From the NCBI GenBank assembly GCA_045580165.1, contig JAZNNG010000057.1:1-14523 (forward strand): a DNA stretch of 14,523 nt. Direction: 5' to 3'. This document shows positions 12,738-14,523 of the stretch, piece by piece. Within the stretch, counting starts at the first letter, position 1. Each line of letters opens with the position of its first letter. This stretch comes from UBA4717 sp045580165 (lineage in GTDB: Bacteria; Bacillota; Clostridia; Oscillospirales; CAG-272). The notes below the pieces were generated by a model. The model was not told the DNA's origin and made no database searches. It saw nothing but the letters and a program-made list of their open reading frames with translations. A program made the position numbers and the translations under genes.

Positions 12738-12827
12738 ATGAATAATACAAACAAAAAAATCCGCTTTCGTATGGCGCGTGTTCTTAAGGACAGTTTTAAG
12801 GATACGCTACCTACCGACGGGAAATGA
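12738..12827 (+). CDS. Possible 29-codon ORF ending in a terminator
   Basis: An ATG-started frame of 29 codons (begins MNNTNKKIRFRM, ends KDTLPTDGK, basic overall) whose TGA lies in the ascending arm of the hairpin 12822-12857. I see no good SD and no clear promoter, so this may be chance or a relic. I do not recognise the peptide. It sits alone between the GNAT promoter and the XRE gene, on the plus strand. Confidence 0.25.
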   Translation: MNNTNKKIRFRMARVLKDSFKDTLPTDGK

Positions 12828-12857
12828 CAGAGGATGGATTTGTATTCTCTGTCATTT
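12822..12857 (+). terminator. Terminator-like hairpin
   Basis: An 11-bp stem (12822-12832 AAATGACAGAG with 12847-12857) and 14-nt loop, followed by TTCTTT on the plus strand. It would end a short plus-strand transcript covering 12738-12827, or insulate the XRE promoter from upstream transcription. Confidence 0.6.
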
Positions 12858-12871
12858 TTCTTTACAAGCAC

Positions 12872-12893
12872 TGCTTTTGTAGACACAAAAGCA
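12872..12893. repeat. Perfect inverted repeat upstream of the XRE gene
   Basis: TGCTTTTGT, the 4-nt loop AGAC, and ACAAAAGCA: a 9-bp perfect stem. It has no T-run, so it is either an operator or an RNA hairpin. It lies 40 bp upstream of the -35 of the XRE promoter. Confidence 0.5.
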
Positions 12894-12907
12894 AAATTCA
12901 ACTCACA

Positions 12908-12922
12908 GTTGCGAAACGCAAC
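12908..12922. promoter_or_regulatory. Candidate operator palindrome
   Basis: GTTGCG-AAA-CGCAAC, 6-bp perfect arms around 3 nt, ending 10 bp before the -35 box of the XRE promoter. The size and symmetry suit a dimeric HTH regulator such as the adjacent XRE protein, which is inference. Confidence 0.4.
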
Positions 12923-12932
12923 ATTGCCTCCA

Positions 12933-12961
12933 TTGTATCAAACCGTAATTTGTGATATAAT
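12933..12961 (+). promoter_or_regulatory. Promoter for the XRE regulator gene
   Basis: TTGTAT (12933-12938), a 17-bp spacer, and TATAAT (12956-12961) with TGA just before the -10. A CACCGGTG palindrome (12969-12976) covers the predicted start near 12968 and could be an autoregulatory site. Confidence 0.65.
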
Positions 12962-12999
12962 AAGACCACACCGGTGATAATGAAGCTGTGGAGATTATT

Positions 13000-13866
13000 A
13001 TGGAACTCAAAATCGGAGAAAAGATTGCAAAATATAGAAAACTTAAAGGTTATACGCAGGAACAGCTTGGGGAATTAGTAGGTGTTTCGGGACAAGCTGT
13101 GTCGAAATGGGAAAACGGAGGCGTTCCCGACACTTATTTGTTGCCGGCTATTTCTAAAGTTTTAGGGGTGTCAATCGATGCCTTGTTTGGAGTAGAAAAG
13201 AAAATATCTGATTACACTCAAGATGAAATCCTTGATGATTTGTTTAAGTTTTGCCTTCAAAAGACACACTGCAAAGATGAAGGAATAGATTTGTTCAAGT
13301 TTTTGTTTGATACTATATGGACTGTACAAAGCGCATATTTCGGGAATGAAAGCCGACCGCTATTAAAAGATGTTGTTGACAATAATCGTGGCAATCAGCA
13401 AATAACATCACAAATTATCAACAATGAAGGAACAACATATTTGTCACTTGTAGAAAACTTTCCATTCTTTTGTGCTGTCAGCGATACTCCCGAAATATCA
13501 AAAAAGCTATTGTCTGAAAAGAACTTTGGTGAGTTCTTCTCATTGCTTGCTTCGGATGATGGAATGAAGGCAATTATTTTCACACAAAGCACAACAGAAA
13601 CAAGCCAATATACGGCGGATATGATGGCCAAGAAAATTGGAATTACACTTGAAAGATTCCTTGAAATTGAACCGTTACTTGTTAAATATGGTCTTTTAAA
13701 TGAAGATAGCTTAACATTGGATGATAGCATAATCAAGGTATATCATAAGTGGAGCAATCCCGAAATCCGTCCGCTATTAATGATGGCATACCAATTTATC
13801 AATGCAAGACAATGTTATTACGATTTTACCTGTAACAGAACCAAGCCCTATTTCGAAAACGAATAA
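13000..13866 (+). CDS. XRE-family transcriptional regulator with a long C-terminal region
   Basis: 288 residues. Residues 1-66 are a clear Cro/C1-type helix-turn-helix: MELKIGEKIAKYRKLKGYTQ, LGELVGVSGQAVSKWENGGV, LLPAISKVLGVSIDALFG. The rest has no enzyme motif that I recognise. A stretch near 180-245 (FFSLLASDDGMKAIIF, MMAKKIGITLERFLEIEPLL, KYGLLNEDSLTLDD) reads like a second winged-helix unit, so the protein may bind DNA or a partner through both ends. I start at ATG 13000, 6 nt after GGAG (12990-12993); the in-frame GTG at 12988 would place that SD inside the gene. It has its own promoter and nearby palindromes that could serve autoregulation. Codons are A/T-rich compared with the left part of the window. 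Confidence 0.85.
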   Translation: MELKIGEKIAKYRKLKGYTQEQLGELVGVSGQAVSKWENGGVPDTYLLPAISKVLGVSIDALFGVEKKISDYTQDEILDDLFKFCLQKTHCKDEGIDLFKFLFDTIWTVQSAYFGNESRPLLKDVVDNNRGNQQITSQIINNEGTTYLSLVENFPFFCAVSDTPEISKKLLSEKNFGEFFSLLASDDGMKAIIFTQSTTETSQYTADMMAKKIGITLERFLEIEPLLVKYGLLNEDSLTLDDSIIKVYHKWSNPEIRPLLMMAYQFINARQCYYDFTCNRTKPYFENE

Positions 13867-13872
13867 ATTGTG

Positions 13873-13906
13873 CCGCCGAGAGTAACTAAACAGTCGCTCT
13901 CGGCGG
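13873..13906 (+). terminator. Strong hairpin after the XRE gene
   Basis: CCGCCGAGAG (13873-13882) pairs perfectly with CTCTCGGCGG (13897-13906) around a 14-nt loop, starting 6 nt after the XRE stop. There is no proper T-run, so it may be a weak terminator or an mRNA-stabilising hairpin. Confidence 0.5.
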
Positions 13907-13914
13907 TCGCATTA

Positions 13915-13943
13915 TAGACTGATTCATGATCTTATGATATAAT
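13915..13943 (+). promoter_or_regulatory. Sigma-A-like promoter upstream of the ECF sigma gene
   Basis: TAGACT (13915-13920), a 17-bp spacer, and TATAAT (13938-13943) with TGA before the -10. The -35 is poor, but the extended -10 is perfect. It lies 72 bp upstream of the GTG start. Confidence 0.55.
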
Positions 13944-13955
13944 TATAAAAAAGTT

Positions 13956-13979
13956 CCAACCTTTTTCAAAACTCGTGTC
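13956..13979 (+). promoter_or_regulatory. Candidate ECF-type (autoregulatory) promoter
   Basis: CCAACCTTTTT (13956-13966) followed by CGTGTC (13974-13979) resembles the AAC-type -35 and CGT-type -10 boxes of ECF sigma promoters, but the spacing is shorter than the usual 15-17. It lies between the sigma-A-like promoter and the SD. Inference from pattern only. Confidence 0.35.
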
Positions 13980-14014
13980 TATATGGGCGAAAGCTTTCAA
14001 CGAGGTACAAACAA

Positions 14015-14523
14015 GTGAACAGACAAGATGCAGAGAAAATCATAACTGAATATCTGAAACCCATATTCGGCTTTGCGCTGAAACGGTGCAAAAACGCACA
14101 CGATGCGGAAGATCTGTCGCAGGAAATAGTGCTCAAAGCGTTCCGCGTGCTTCTCATAAAAGACGATATCGAGGATGTCAGCAAATTTATTTGGACGATT
14201 GCTCATAATGCGCTAAGCAATTACTACAGAGACGCCGCCAAAAGCATTATAGGCGTATCCATTGAAGAGGTAGCGGAAATAATTGCCGATCCCGACTCAA
14301 TGTTGGCAGATGACGACAATGCCGATACTATCCGTAGATTACAGAGTGAGATAGCGTATCTTTCAAAGCTCCAACGTAAAATCGTAATTGCATACTATTT
14401 TGAAAACCGCAAGCAGGCCGATATTGCTAAAGATTTGGGTATTCCTCTCGGCACGGTCAAGTGGCACTTGTTTGAAGCGAAAAAAGAATTGAAACGAGGT
14501 ATGGATACTATGAGAGAAACAAG
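14015..14523 (+). CDS. ECF-type RNA polymerase sigma factor (cut by window end)
   Basis: At least 169 codons are present and the frame is open at the window edge. The protein starts at GTG 14015 behind CGAGGT (14001-14006) and reads MNRQDAEKIITEYLKPIFGF. Region 2 contains KNAHDAEDLSQEIVLKAFRV and, as the -10 recognition helix, FIWTIAHNALSNYYRD. A linker with several acidic residues follows. Region 4 contains LSKLQRKIVIAYYFENRKQA, DIAKDLGIPLGTVKWHLFEA and KKELKRGM. It would direct RNA polymerase to a small stress or envelope regulon, usually held by an anti-sigma factor encoded next to it, which would lie beyond this window. No N-terminal extension or membrane segment is seen. Confidence 0.9.
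   Translation, partial: MNRQDAEKIITEYLKPIFGFALKRCKNAHDAEDLSQEIVLKAFRVLLIKDDIEDVSKFIWTIAHNALSNYYRDAAKSIIGVSIEEVAEIIADPDSMLADDDNADTIRRLQSEIAYLSKLQRKIVIAYYFENRKQADIAKDLGIPLGTVKWHLFEAKKELKRGMDTMRET

Overview
The window looks like a chromosomal segment from a Clostridia-class Firmicute, probably an uncultured gut or Oscillospirales-type lineage. This is inferred from a Spo0A-type DNA-binding domain, strong AGGAGG-type ribosome binding sites, very clear sigma-A promoters (TTGACa-N17-TATAAT, often with an extended TGn), an ECF sigma factor, an XRE regulator, and a mosaic of short GTAGGG-framed palindromes of a kind I associate with such genomes. No rRNA, tRNA, CRISPR array, cas gene or transposase is visible.

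Layout. 1-830 is gene-free repeat DNA with a diverged tandem duplication and several stem-loop modules; 831-1042 is also non-coding. 1043-4972 (minus) holds an AraC-type regulator, a Spo0A-C regulator with a cysteine-rich receiver-like half, an SGNH hydrolase and a CPA2 cation:proton antiporter. The last two look like one operon, closed by a hairpin terminator that runs straight into the Spo0A-like start codon. A divergent promoter region (5029-5120) leads rightward to a second SGNH hydrolase with the same two-domain plan.

6199-6382 is a compact unit: strong promoter, SD, 29-codon ORF and a perfect terminator whose loop contains the ORF's stop codon. It lies directly upstream of an ADP-ribosylglycohydrolase gene that has no other visible promoter. 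Converging on that gene is a six-gene minus-strand run (11441 to 7163): a CARF plus PD-(D/E)xK nuclease of the Card1/DUF1887 type, a bacterial RyR-domain protein, a PPP-family phosphatase, a Sir2 deacylase, a second metallophosphoesterase and a small HAD phosphatase. This 5 kb block is the most interesting part. It combines a cyclic-oligoadenylate-type sensor nuclease with several NAD/ADP-ribose and phosphoester enzymes, with no CRISPR machinery in view. A shared nucleotide-signalling or defence role is inference.

Right of about 11.5 kb the genes use visibly more A/T-rich codons. A perfect 38-nt palindromic terminator closes a minus-strand GNAT acetyltransferase and Pth2-type peptidyl-tRNA hydrolase pair. 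Then come a gene-poor stretch with three inverted repeats and a possible 29-codon ORF, an XRE regulator with its own promoter, and an ECF sigma factor gene cut by the window end.
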